This document shows, one piece after another, positions 23,272-33,978 of a DNA stretch of 64,000 nt. The stretch covers positions 248,001 to 312,000 of the forward strand of contig JALIZF010001537.1 in the NCBI GenBank assembly GCA_029948255.1. The letters are read 5' to 3'. The stretch's first letter is position 1. Each line of letters opens with the position of its first letter. A model generated the notes under the pieces. The model was not told the DNA's origin. It was given only the letters and a program-made list of their open reading frames with translations, and made no database searches. A program made the position numbers and the translations under genes. The stretch comes from Telmatactis stephensoni (Eukaryota > Cnidaria > Anthozoa > Actiniaria > Isophelliidae).

Positions 23272-25047
23272 CTATGCCTTGTACATAACAAAGTCATTGA
23301 ACTTTGAAAGGCACTTTGCTGATCTTGAGCTTCTCCTGCTTGTGCTTGCTTGGTCTGTGACAACAGGCGCATCAGTCTCAACAGAGGTTGCTTGGAGTTC
23401 ACTTGTTGGCTGCGTCGTAGATGTTATTGCAGGTTTGAGAGCATGTCTATTACGGCGAACCACTTCTCCATTAGATTCCACTAGATATGAGCGATCAGAG
23501 AGCTTTTCCAGACACACTCCAGTTTCCCAGGTCTTGTTTCTCTGTTGTGGCTGCTACGCGTACCTGCCTGTCCAATATCCAACTCAGGAAGCAATCTTTG
23601 TATTTCTGTCATAATAGCTCTTTGCTGTCTGACACTTTACCTTGAGTTTTTCTGCTACTTCTGTAGGCACTTGTGGCATTAGGAGAGATGCTGATGTGGG
23701 GACTAGTGTCTTGGTCCTTCGGGACATAAGTCTCTGTGCTGAGCTGGTCTTTAATCCTGCTGTAGGGGTGTTCCTGAAGTCCAACAGGGCTAGCCAGGAG
23801 TCTTTGTTGGCTTTCATGGCTTTCTTAAACAGCTTTTTGATGATCTTAACTGCTGACTCTGCTTTACCGTTGGACTTGGCATGGTAAGGTGAGGATGTCA
23901 CGTGCTTGAACTTCCCATTCTCCTGTGCAAATGATGCGAATTCTTTACTGGTGAACTGGGGACCATTGTCTGAGACTAGAACATAAGGGATACCGTGCCT
24001 GCTGAACTGTTCTTTCATGAACTTGATCAGTGAATGTGTTGTGACGTTATTAAGACATTTTACCTCTATGTAGTCTGAATAGTAGTCTACAAGTACAATG
24101 TAATCTTTGGAGTACAGGGAGAAGAAATCTGCTCCGACTCTGCTCCAGGGCCTTTCAGGTATAGGATGAGACTGCATGGGTAGGCTCGCATTTCGGGCTT
24201 GAAATTCTGCACAAATCTCACACTTAACAATGGCTTCTTTGATGTCACTGTTCATTAGCGGCCAGTAGACCCTGTCTCTCGCTTTCCTTAAGCATGACTC
24301 TATACCTTGATGACTTGAGTGGAGACGTTTAATGACTTCGGGTCGCAGAGCTTTTGGGATTATGATGCGTTGACTCTTTAACAGCACTCCGTTATGCACT
24401 GTAAGCTGTTCTCTAAAATTCCAATATTCTCTTATTGAAATAGGAACATCATCTCGTTGCTCTGGCCATCCTACCAGAATAGTGGTCTTCAGTGTCTGCA
24501 GTATAGCGTCTTGCTCCGTTGCCTTCTGTAGCATAGCTAGTTTGTCATTGCTTAGCTTGATGTCACTCAGTGGATTCATCTGCTCTAGCTCGAGTGCGAA
24601 AACGTAAAATTCATCAGTGATTTCTTGCTCAGTTAGTTGAGCTCTAGACAGGTGATCAGCTATGTACATCTGCTTTCCTGGTTTGTACGTCAATACTGTA
24701 TCTTTGTAGTGTAAAATCATACGCTGTAGCCTGCTGGGTGCAGTTAGTAGAGATTTCTTGAAGATAGCCTGTAATGGCTTGTGATCCGATTCGATGGTGA
24801 TCTTCTCTCGTCTGGTTAATGTATTGACTGAATTTAGCACAAGCAAATACAATTGCCAGACATTCTTTTCAATTTGTGGAATATCTTTACTCAGTCTATT
24901 TAGTGTTCTTGAAGCAAAAGCAACTGGTTGACGTTTTTGTAGAAGTACAGCATCAAGCCTTTTCTCGCTTGCGTCGCACTGTATGGTGACCTCCTCGGTC
25001 ATGTCATAATATCTCAGTACTGGGTGGTTGGCAACTAATCTTTTCAC
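23272..25047 (-). CDS. Gypsy RNase H-integrase polyprotein segment
   Basis: A 487-codon open frame (25047-23584). RNase H comes first (VTIQCDASEKRLDAVLLQ, FASRTLNRLSK, ITIESDHKPLQAIF, ADHLSRA). The integrase has an HHCC zinc domain (RLHSSHQG .. KCEICAE) and a DDE core: GADFFSLYSKDYIV (Asp), VSDNGPQF (Asp), KSNGKAESAVK (Glu). A Ser/Arg-rich tail lies in another frame at 23517-23272. RNase H cuts the RNA of the hybrid; integrase inserts the cDNA. The open frame contrasts with the decayed RT just upstream, so it may have survived by chance or the RT decayed quickly. Confidence 0.85.
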
Positions 25048-25790
25048 CTCTGCAAAGGCTTTGTTATGCTGACTGGACCAAATGAACTTTGCTTGCTTGG
25101 TAGTCAGGTCTCGAAGTGGTTTGCGCGACTTCGGAGAATCTTAGAAGAAATTTAGAGAAAAAGTTGATGAATCCCAGTAGGCTAAGTAGTTCCTATTTAC
25201 ATGTAGGCCTTTGGCATCCTTTCGACTGCTTTTACTTTGTCTGGATCGGATTTGATACCATCACTAGAGAGAACATGGCCCATGAACTTTACTTTGGTTT
25301 TTTCGAAGGTTCATCTTTTTACTGTTGAGCTTTAGGTTGACTTCTCGTGCTCGATTGAGGAGATTGAGTAGGTTTCCGTCATGGTTCTTTATTGCTTCTT
25401 CTTGAGTGTCTCCGTATCCAACATCTAACATGTCATCAAGTAGAATTTCAACACCTTTAAGGTCATCCAACTTCTCGTGTAGTTAACTCTTCTGGAGCTG
25501 CGCTGATACCAAAGGGCATACAGAGGTATCGATATCTTCCAAAAGGCGTTCCAGAAGGTAGTCCAATTGCTACTTTTCTCTTCAAGGGCTATTGATAGAA
25601 GCCATCCTTTGCGTCCAAAGTCGTAAAAACTTTAGCCTTGTTTAGTCGAGGTAAGATTTCCCTCCAGCGTCGGCGTCTGATATTTTTGGTCTTTTCACAG
25701 CTGAATTCAAATCTTTCGGATCTAGGCAAATTCTTATTTTGCCTGGTTTGGCCACTACGACCATGCTACTTATCCAGTCAGTTGGATTAG
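25048..25790 (-). pseudogene. Gypsy reverse transcriptase, heavily mutated
   Basis: Fragments in several frames: DWISSMVVVAKPGKIRICLD, VFTTLDAKDGFYQ, RYRYLCMPFGISAAPE and LLDDMLDVGYG, the normal order of Ty3/gypsy RT motifs. The catalytic YxDD box appears as LLDDM. Several stops and frameshifts separate them, so no functional RT is possible from this copy. Confidence 0.8.
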
Positions 25791-25797
25791 TCTTTTT

Positions 25798-26448
25798 TTA
25801 ATGATGTTTTTCCTTTTCTAGTTCCTCTATTTTCGCTTTAACTTCGTTGTGAAGTGTAACTGCAATGCGTCTAGGTGCATGTTGTACGGGCTTGACTTCG
25901 GGGTCTGTTGTGAAACTTGCTGTTCCGATATTTCCGAGTCCTTCGAAGACGTCGTTATAATCTTGTAAAATCTGCTCTTTGTTTAGTGGTGTTGTGACAT
26001 CTTGTACTTTGTTTACATTGGCGTGAGGTTGATCGACGTTGATCTTTATGAGACCCAGTGTTTCACAGGTTTCAGCTGATAGTAAGGGCTTGCTGTTGCT
26101 TTCCACTACTTGAAAGTGTAGCTTGTGCATGATGTTTTGGCTTTCTTTTATGGTGAGACACGCTTTTCCTACGAACTGCATTACTGATCCATCAAACATT
26201 CGAAGTTTTGTATTACGTGTTTCCATCTGTGGGTTTCCGGTCTGCTTGATGACTGACAGATCGCGGAATGATATGACATTGCAAGTTGCTCCGGTATCGA
26301 GTTGGCAATTTAGCTTTGCTGTGTAGCTGTTTTGATCATCAACAAACTCTAACTCGGTGAAGAGTTGTTTTCCCTTGGCATTCACAGAGGAAATGTCTCC
26401 GACTTTTAGCAGAGAGTCATCTGAATCAGCGCTGTTTTCAATCATCAC
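25798..26448 (-). CDS. Gypsy aspartic protease and RT lead-in
   Basis: A 216-codon frame with the protease active-site motif CQLDTGATCNVIS at about residues 48-60, a flap-like stretch, and a GL-type second motif (ETCETLGLI). The C-terminal part (DYNDVFEGLGNIG, VQHAPRRIAV) is the conserved linker before RT. It opens directly downstream of the gag zinc-knuckle region. Confidence 0.8.
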   Translation of the reverse strand: MMIENSADSDDSLLKVGDISSVNAKGKQLFTELEFVDDQNSYTAKLNCQLDTGATCNVISFRDLSVIKQTGNPQMETRNTKLRMFDGSVMQFVGKACLTIKESQNIMHKLHFQVVESNSKPLLSAETCETLGLIKINVDQPHANVNKVQDVTTPLNKEQILQDYNDVFEGLGNIGTASFTTDPEVKPVQHAPRRIAVTLHNEVKAKIEELEKEKHH

Positions 26449-26459
26449 ATTCCTGCGTT

Positions 26460-27338
26460 AGGTCGTTAACACGCTTGCGATTTTGATTAGATAAGCACAC
26501 AGAAGCAAAGTGGTTTAATTTCTTACAAGCTCTGCATTCTTTTCCTCTTGCTGGACAATCTTCTAGCTTGTGTTTTTCCCTTGCTGCCAACAGTGATAAC
26601 ATTTGTACGTTATACTTTTCTTTGTATCTTGTTGTTTCTTTCTTTCTTTGTTCTGGTTTGTTTCGGCGTTCATGCTGGCTGTATGACCTTTTGTTGAGCG
26701 TCTTTCGATCTTGAACTGCGCGAACTTCTTCTTTTCTTTGTCGTCTAGTTTCATGCCTTCATCTGCTGACTTGCGATTTCGCTCGATCTGCAGATACTGC
26801 GAGCCTTGTTCAGACTCAGATCTTCTTCCTTTAGCAATCGTAACTTTGAGCTTTGGTTCCTAAGACCGAGTACGAGTCTGTCTCTGATTAACCCTTCTGT
26901 AAGCGTTGCAAACTGACACGAAGAGGCACATTTTCGTAAACGGTTAACGTAATCCGTCTACTGATTCTTCTGGCTGTTGTGAGCAAGTATTGAACATATA
27001 CCTTTCGTAAACGACATTCCTTTTTGGGTTTGAAGTAGTTTTCCAGTGCTGTGATTGCATACGTTAATATCCTTTCTCTCGTCGTCGCTAAGCTTCATGT
27101 TGAGAAATATTTGTAGACATTCTTTTCCCATGACAGAACGGAAAGTAGCCAGGCAAATCTTCTGATCCTGCTTGTCTAAGCTAGTTGCAACCTCATAGCC
27201 CTCCCATTGCTGTCTGAAAAATTCCCAGTTGTTAACGGGGTCGCCTTTGACACTCATTGGCGACGGGTACTGGAAAATTTGACATAAACGTGAGTGATCG
27301 CGAAACCACTCGCCTCTGTTCCTGCACGTTTCTGGCAT
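26460..27338 (-). pseudogene. Gypsy gag
   Basis: The capsid-like part (27338-26958) reads NNWEFFRQQWEGYEVAT and GKECLQIFLNM, typical of invertebrate gypsy gag. A Lys-rich part (26754-26563) leads into zinc-knuckle cysteines (CYHCWQQG, then ECRACKKLNHFASVC in another frame near 26530). Frame changes at about 26955 and 26570 break it. Confidence 0.7.
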
Positions 27339-27407
27339 ATCTGTTGCACCAAAGTATTGTACCGAAATAAATTGTAGTTTACACTTCTGACGACCATGTC
27401 TTCAGGA

Positions 27408-27475
27408 TGTTGTACGGGTTCGTGTATTCGACGATATGCTGTTTATTGCTCAATCGCGTAACTTGATATTACAAA
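27408..27475 (-). repeat. 5' LTR remnant of the gypsy element
   Basis: Direct copy of the right part of the 3' repeat, with the same TTTGTAATATCAAGTTACGC start and a CGTACAACA end. It abuts DIRS gag codons on one side and gypsy 5' leader on the other. Confidence 0.6.
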
Positions 27476-27479
27476 CAAA

Positions 27480-28037
27480 TCCAGAACGGAGCTTACCTCT
27501 ACGAGACCGTTCGACCTTTCCCTCTTGGTCTGATTCCTCGTTACTACTGCTACTGTCGGAGTCCTGCAAACCCAGGTTTGCCAATGTATCATCCACCAAC
27601 TTGGTGATCCTCTTGTCCGAACGTAACTTGGCGAGTCCGGGAACACCCCCTTTATCGACTGTGTCTTTCTTATCTTCCGAAACTGCGTGTTCGTTTGTCT
27701 GTGTCCCTTGCAACAACTCATTTTGATGCTTGAGCGACGCCAGTTGTCGTAACTCCTTCAGCTCTTGCTGCTTCACCAGATGCTCATGTTTCTCCTTCTG
27801 GGCTTCGATTTGCTGCTGGCGTAAACACTATACATCGTCAGTGGTTACATCCTCCACTACAGGCAATTCACTAAAACTCTCGTGAAACATGTCCTCGTTC
27901 TTGTCTAAGTCCTCCTCTGTTCCCCTGTCAAGGGCGGCGTAATCTCGTCTTGTGTTAGCACGAAGTTCGCGAGACATAATATAGATAAATACTAAGAAAT
28001 ATAGGTAAATACTAAGAAAGACTACTGGATCGTACAA
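27480..28037 (-). pseudogene. N-terminal gag part of the DIRS-like element
   Basis: Starts near the Met of MSRELRANTRRDYAAL (about 27975), continues through an acidic stretch to a TAG near 27830, then in the same frame through a Gln/Lys-rich coiled coil (KQQELKELRQLASLKHQNE) and an acidic-basic hinge ending RSRRGKLRSG at the gypsy boundary. Its continuation lies 4.5 kb away at about 22930, so the two halves were one ORF before the insertion. Confidence 0.75.
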
Positions 28038-28040
28038 GAA

Positions 28041-28735
28041 GCATGATCTAGTGACTGCTACATAGAAATGTGATAGCTAGAGCTGTTACCTAATACGATA
28101 TCCAGAACCTAGGCAACGGGAAGCCGTCTGGTCAAATTAATCATTTTAATCCAATCAAAATGTGTCCATTGAAGCTCAATGTTTAACTTTAGTTTTATCT
28201 TTTCACTCCGGCAAAATCAATTCAAGACAGGACCTTGAATTGAATAATGATGAAATTTCTTCAAAGTATCACACAGATCAGTCATTTAATTTTAGAAAGG
28301 AGAAATGCGTTGTTGACACATGCCACCTACTGTTAACCAATCAGAATTCAAAATCTAGCCCTATAGATGCCACTTCTTCCGCCTACTTATTTCATCTGGA
28401 TTTTCAAGATGGCTGACAACAAAGAGAACAAAACACAAGACTCAAGACTCTACTAGACTACAAAACAATGATGAGTGGACTGCCCAGTTTGTGCTACCCC
28501 ACCTGGTCAGACAGAATGGTCTTTGTGGCTCAGACTTATTGCAATCAGTGGGTTATCCTCCACTTCCTTGTCTTGTAAGACAGAATGCTCTACGTGGATC
28601 GGTGCTTCTAAGAGCAATGGTTCTATAAATGAGGAACGACTTTGTTCTAAGCGCCGAGACTTGAATTTCAAAACATAACGATCACATGTTTCAAGATCCA
28701 ATATGGGGGCAAAGAAGGAGAACTAGGTCCGTGTA
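28041..28735. other. Spacer between the DIRS-like element and the large TIR element
   Basis: Short ORFs without recognisable domains. No repeat structure assigned. Confidence 0.4.
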
Positions 28736-29949
28736 CCCTCCGGCCATTCGATTTTTGGAAAATACCAAAATTGGATTTGCTCGATATATTTGCGTTTTTC
28801 GTGATTTGGAAAATTGAATTTTAGCGAAAATCGGACATTTCCTTTTTTCAAAAATTGTAAATATACCTCTTAATTTTTAACTTTAAAAATGGATTTCAAT
28901 TTTCGTTTTTCAAAAAAAGGAAAATTGGAAAGATACCAAAGTTGACTTGACCGGGGGAGGGGTAAAAGTTGTTATTAAACCCCAGACTTCTCTCCAACAA
29001 CGTAAAATTTACATAAATTAAAAATGGCCGACCGATAAAAGTGATTTATGAAAATCACAAGGCTTTTGGCCTAAAATTGCAACGTAATTCTATGATTTTG
29101 CTTAACCAGCCTCCTTGGATATGCAAACCAAACACAGATAAGCAAGGCACTTTATAAATTATCGCAGTTCATAAGTCGAGGCGAAAGATTAAGCAGGTTA
29201 AAGATGGATCACGAACCGGTTTTTGGCCTAAACTGTATTCTGCCTCCTAATGGATATGCAACCCAGAGATTAAGCAGGTTAAAGATGGATCACGAACCGG
29301 TTTTTGGCCTAAACTGTATTCTGCCTCCTAATGGATATGCAACCCAGACACAGATTAGCAAGACACTTTTTAAATGATTGCAGTTCATTCGTAACAAGAT
29401 AACATTCGTAAGAAGACTTCTTTTCATCAGATAAATCGAGGGGATGGATTTATAGATGGATTTGCTAAGGATGGATTATATTTACTTTAAGTCTTATATT
29501 TTTACACCTGGTTTTGGCCTGCAAGCCTTTCATGGATTTAATTAAGCCCCACCAAGACTAATAATTATTGGCGTATTGACTTGATCCTTATACAAGGAGA
29601 GATTTAAAGACAACTGATAATGCAGACGAGCCTACTCTAGCACTCTAGTAAAAGATGCCATAGAATGGATAGATTTTAACCCAGTTGATCCAAACAAGTT
29701 AGGATCCTCGTAGCCGTATATGGTTTAAAACCAAACCAAAGCAAAGATAAGAAACACTCAAATAAGACGACACAACAACTTTTATTGGAGAGAATCAGAT
29801 AATGCAAACTACATATTTACTGTGGCTTCGTATCAAACAATTCTTACTGATTACAACTACTGCAGTTATCTGAGAAACTACAAACTACCCTATTCGGGAA
29901 ACTCGTGGGTTTTTTACAACTATCAATCATCTTTCTCAGTATGTAACTC
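28736..29949. repeat. Left terminal inverted repeat
   Basis: Matches the reverse complement of 36556-37294 in two well-conserved blocks (about 28736-28960 and about 29620-29949). The middle is longer here and contains an 81-bp tandem duplication. Confidence 0.9.
29186..29347. repeat. Two identical 81-bp tandem units in the left TIR
   Basis: Units 29186-29266 and 29267-29347 both begin AGATTAAGCAGGTTAAAGAT and appear identical, so the duplication is recent. The right TIR lacks it. Confidence 0.9.
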
Positions 29950-30007
29950 TAATGTATTTTTTTGTATTGTGTCATTCTACAATGTACTGTTACTAACTTG
30001 TTAATAT

Positions 30008-30267
30008 GTTATTATTGGACAACCCTCTTACACATATCATTTGTAGGTTGGTGAAATATTCATCAAGATGTCAGTGCTATGCACATCATTTCATAGTTGA
30101 GTTGACAAAATATTTCTGACATCTAGAGGCCAATACAACACTGCACAGTAATACAGTTGTATGATTTGTTGGTTGATTAAATGAAATGATGTGCATAGCA
30201 CTGACATCTTGATGAATATTTCACCAACCTACAAATGATATGTGTAAGAGGGTTGTCCAATAATAAC
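30008..30267. repeat. 86-bp perfect inverted repeat with 88-bp loop
   Basis: The arm 30008-30093 (GTTATTATTGGACAACCCTC .. CATCATTTCA) is repeated in exact reverse complement at 30182-30267. A perfect stem of this length suggests a very young non-autonomous element or an actively maintained hairpin, just inside the left TIR of the large element. Confidence 0.9.
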
Positions 30268-30331
30268 ATATTTATGCATAGCATTGTATGGTATGTGACC
30301 ATAACAGTACTAAGTTAGTAACAATACATTG

Positions 30332-30478
30332 TAGAGTGCTCGCACTAAATCCGTGCAACATAAATATTACAAAATAGGTGATAAGTTATGCAAATTCCTT
30401 TTGTTTCCTATTGTCTAATCAACACTATTTAGTAGTAATTATTATTATTTGTTTCACGCATTAAGTGCGAGCACTCTA
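30332..30478. mobile_element. 147-bp MITE with 17-bp TIRs
   Basis: Starts TAGAGTGCTCGCACTAA and ends TTAAGTGCGAGCACTCTA, its inverted copy with one extra base. AT-rich interior, no coding. It interrupts a sequence whose intact form (GTATGGTATGTGACCATAAC .. AATACATTGTA) is seen at 30787-30841. Confidence 0.8.
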
Positions 30479-30522
30479 GAATGACACAATACAAAAAAAT
30501 ACATTAGAATGCTATGCATAAA

Positions 30523-31118
30523 CATATTGGTTGCTTAGACATTTTATGCATCCTGACAGTATGACATTAATTAGAATATTTTATAAAACTCAACAACATT
30601 AATAATGTATAATGGAGCTTTGCCTTTAGGTTTCCTCTTCTTCACACTGAAGTATTTTTCTGAACCCAGTGAGGAATTCATCAATTCCTCTAAGTAGGTA
30701 TGTCTGAGCATACCCTCTTGGCTCCCCTTCATTTTGGGCATATTTTGTCTAGGGCTGTATCCCTGCACATATTTATGCATAGCATTGTATGGTATGTGAC
30801 CATAACAGTACTAAGTTCCAGGTTAGTAACAATACATTGTACAATGTCACAATACAACAAAATGCTATGCATAAATATATTGGTTGCTAAGACATTTTAT
30901 GCATCCTGACAGTATGACATTAATTAGAATATTTTATAAAACTCAACAACATTAATAATGTATAATGGAGCTTTGCCTTTAGGTTTCCTCTTCTTCACAC
31001 TGAAGTATTTTTCTGAACCCAGTGAGGAATTCATCAATTCCTCTAAGTAGGTATGTCTGAGCATACCCTCTTGGCTCCCTACAGTTTGGGCATGTTTTGT
31101 CTAGGGCTGTACCCCCAC
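30523..31118. repeat. Tandem duplication of the RING-gene 3' end (offset ~353 bp)
   Basis: About 30523-30765 and 30876-31118 are near-identical, both containing the last ~45 codons of the RING exon plus downstream sequence (for example ACATTTTATGCATCCTGACA). Only the right copy joins the intact exon, so the left one is a 3' duplication. Confidence 0.85.
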
Positions 31119-33788
31119 TATACCAATCATTCACACAAGGGGTACAACCAAGGATGGTGTTGCAACACCTTGTTGCAACAATAGGAGGAATCATTGGTAC
31201 ACCTAGACATATTTTACACTTAAATGAATCCTGAACTATTTTCACCACAGAAAAGGGCAAGGGCATTGCCTTGCTGACAGTGGCTAGCTCTTTAATCATT
31301 CCCATACATTCAGAAACTGTAAGCTGGATACTAATCATCTCTTCTTTCAGACTACCAATCTCTTCCTTCAAACTATCAATGTTCCTGGCAAGGTGATTAC
31401 TGGCTTTCTTCTTTTTAGGAGATTCGAAATCATTTTCATCCTTTGATTTCCTCTTGTTACCTTGGGAAGATAACACAGCATAGAATTTTCTACTAGGACA
31501 TTTCCAGAACTTCAGTCCTATTAAGGTATACAAATAAAATAATAATTAATAAGAGTTTCTGTGAAAATGCTTCAATAAATATCAGTGATGTGCTTCCAGT
31601 TTTTCTTTTTCAATTTTTGGGTGTGGTGGGATTGGTGTCCCAACTACTTTTTAATGGGCTTCCTTTGTAAATGAATCTTCAAATTCAACAAATTGTGCAG
31701 AATTGAATAGTATTAACAGTAATACAGACCAATTAAAGTGCAATGTTTAACCAATTCAATCATGATAGCTATTGAAGGGTTCACTGTGAAAATGACCTAA
31801 GTGACTTTTTGGTGGACATCCTGAGATTAATTTTTACAGCATAGGGAAGTTAATTATACAATTTTATGCCACTGAAAAAAAATCATAAAAAATCACTTAG
31901 GCCATTTTCACATGGAACCCTTCAATTTTTTGTTAAAGGTGAACATTCTTTCATGCTCTTTTTTAATATCGTGTAATAATAGCTAAAAGTGCCAAAAACT
32001 AGCTCCTTTGGAATCTTAAATCAAAATTTTACTTTGGATTATTAAAAGTGGGATTTAAATAGGAAATTTTAAGTCTAAGCTAAATTGGTATATCAAACAA
32101 AGAAAGCAAAGGGTTTTTTAGGTTCGTTCAGAAATATGCTTTTAAATAAAGTCACAGGCTATAAAATAAATAACAGTGAAAAATATCAGTATAAAGGTAC
32201 GTTTTTAGTTGTCGGGGCCTTGGAGGGTTACGAATACCGCAATCCTGCACGGAAAATTCGAAAATACCGCAATCCCGCACGAAAAAAATGGTCAATCCCA
32301 CACGAAAAATTCGAAAATACGGCTCACCACACGAAAAATTCGAAATACCACTCCCACGGGACCTCACGCGCAGAAACATGAATCACAGAAACTTGAAATT
32401 TTCTATCGAGCACCAGAAGCAAAATCCCGCATCTCGCAGGCCTCAAAAATACCGCATTAACGCAATTTCAAATCGTTTTTCCCGTAATACCGCAACTCAA
32501 AAAAGAAAATACCGCATACCGCAGGATTTGAGAATCCCGCAATACCGCAATTTTTTTTGTAAAATACCGCAATACCGCACAAAGAAATGGTCAATCCCGC
32601 AATCCCGCAAACCCCTAGGACCCCCTCAGAGTGGGAAGATGAGGTCGAAATATACAAACACTCTTCCGTATGAGACAAAAATAGATTGTTTTCATTTACC
32701 TCGTGTACCCTCTTCGTCATCTATAGGCAGACCGTTTGGAGACATAAGGCTTGCGTCTTGTCCGGTCTTCTCTTTTATCTTCTCTTGGATGTATGGAACG
32801 TTTGCAGTTTCATCCGTCAGCTTTATGTACGTCTGATTTTGTTCCTGAAATGATACACCTTTTGATGTTCGGTTCATGGCAGCCAGAATAACTTTAACGG
32901 GAACACCCACGGCGCCGGCCAAGGATTTCTTTGCAAAGGGTCGCGTCACAGATTTTGCACTTAATCCAGACGTAGATGGGATTGGATTTGAGAATGGTGT
33001 GTAGGACAGGCAATTTCCAGTTGAAGAGCTTTCAATGTTATCGCCCATAACAAAGAAGCAGGATCCGTCCATGTGATTTGCGAAATTGAATTCGCCATTT
33101 TCAGACGGCCACACTGTACTATCATCCCACTCTTCTCTTAAAAACAAGCTTTCCTCTTTTACCTGTTAATAAAAGATAGCCAGAAATCAATTTATATGAG
33201 ATTTTGTAGAAATCGTTTACTAAGCAGCAGGTTGCTGTGCAAAAGGTAATCAATTTCACCGTGGGAATGGTAAATTCTTATTGGCTGTTCCATTCTCTAC
33301 AGTCCGAGCAGGGAAACAATAGATTGCGCGATGATGGATGGTTGCCGGGCGAAAAATAAGCAAGGGAATAAAATTTGCGCTGCATTCTAAAATGAATACA
33401 AGAATTTCGCTTTGTGCATAAAAAAGACAAAGAAATTCGATCCCAAAAACTTGATGCTTTTAAGGAGAGAAGAGGTACTGCCGAGTACTAGTCATGCATG
33501 CGCACCCCAATATTCCTGTAACACTTGCACTTAGTTATGAAATAGCACCAATTAAGCCAGGAACGACTAATCCGGAACTCGCACTAGCTACTGAAAAGCA
33601 TGATGAATGCTTTCCCTGCTCGGACGGCAGAGAATGGAACAGCGCGCCAAATGATCAGTTGTTTTACCAACCTGAAAGGCCGAGCTTAATCTGCGTAAAT
33701 TGACATCTGTGGACGAGATAGAAATACGGAGGTCTTTTCCATCTCTTTTGAACTCAAACATTCGTCTTCCGGTGTTTGTTGAAGCCAT
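30979..33788 (-). CDS. RING-finger protein carried by the large TIR element
   Basis: Three minus exons, 33788-33672, 33162-32700 and 31517-30979, with consensus splice sites and frame kept across both introns (about 370 residues). Exon 1 encodes MASTNTGRRMFEFKRDGKDL. Exon 2 is Ser/Thr-rich, then ITLAA-type helical, ending with a ubiquitin-like-looking segment (SLMSPNGLPIDDEEG). Exon 3 has a basic patch (KKKKASNHLARN), a heptad coiled coil (SLKEEIGSLKEEMISI) and a C-terminal RING: CKIC, then RCCNTILGCTPC, then CPNC. The cysteine spacing fits a RING/U-box-type ubiquitin ligase fold. It is transcribed away from the transposase and lies entirely between the TIRs, so it is element cargo. No lesion seen. 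Role in transposition or host control unknown. Confidence 0.75.
32213..32627. mobile_element. Satellite-like MITE in the RING-gene intron
   Basis: Ends are inverted (GGGGCCTTGGAGGGT .. ACCCCTAGGACCCCC). The interior is built from many degenerate copies of AATCCCGCAATACCGCA and related GAAAAATTCG units. Short ORFs through it are artefacts of the repeat. Lies in the intron between RING-gene exons 2 and 3. Confidence 0.7.
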
Positions 33789-33978
33789 TTTCTGCTCTCT
33801 TGCTGCTAAACTCAAGACACGTGCAAACAGTTCAAGTGACAGCTTCAAATGGCAATTTACGTCATACAGACACACCCTCATATCTGAATTTGCGTTGTTT
33901 TTGACTTGCGGTTTCTACCAATAACATTACTTTTTTGGCGCGAAATTATAAAACATTGTGGTTTGTTGTTTATACAGT

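Larger units (their letters stand above)
22951..27475 (-). mobile_element. Ty3/gypsy LTR retrotransposon nested in the DIRS-like gag
   Basis: Minus-strand order gag, protease, RT, RNase H, integrase marks Ty3/gypsy. Short terminal direct repeats match: 27475-27408 and 23016-22951 share TTTGTAATATCAAGTTACGC, a CAATAAA signal and a CACGAAC segment. At the 3' end a purine-rich tract (AGAAAAGTGGAGA) directly precedes TGTTACAATAC, suggesting an LTR of about 98 bp there; the 5' copy lacks roughly 30-50 bp of that start. Both sides are DIRS gag coding sequence. RT is full of stops; the RNase H-integrase frame is open. Confidence 0.85.
19240..28040 (-). mobile_element. DIRS-like tyrosine-recombinase retroelement, split by a gypsy insertion
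   Basis: Read on the minus strand the order is gag start (28037-27480), [Ty3/gypsy insertion], gag remainder (about 22950-22347), RT (21947-21249), RNase H (about 21143-20634) and tyrosine recombinase (20400-19550). Gag-RT-RH-YR without an integrase or aspartic protease defines the DIRS/Ngaro group. No methyltransferase was seen between RNase H and recombinase, leaning toward a Ngaro-like or MT-less form. Outer limits are approximate. An imperfect palindrome near 19439-19545 (CTCAGTTTTGGG .. CCAAAACTGAG) beyond the recombinase end may be part of the terminal repeat. Every ORF is broken, so the copy is dead. Confidence 0.8.

Noticed and set aside
32085..32836. Basic, repetitive ORFs around 32.1-32.8 kb
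   Set aside because: Produced by the AATCCCGCAATACCGCA-type repeat array in an intron; not protein-coding.
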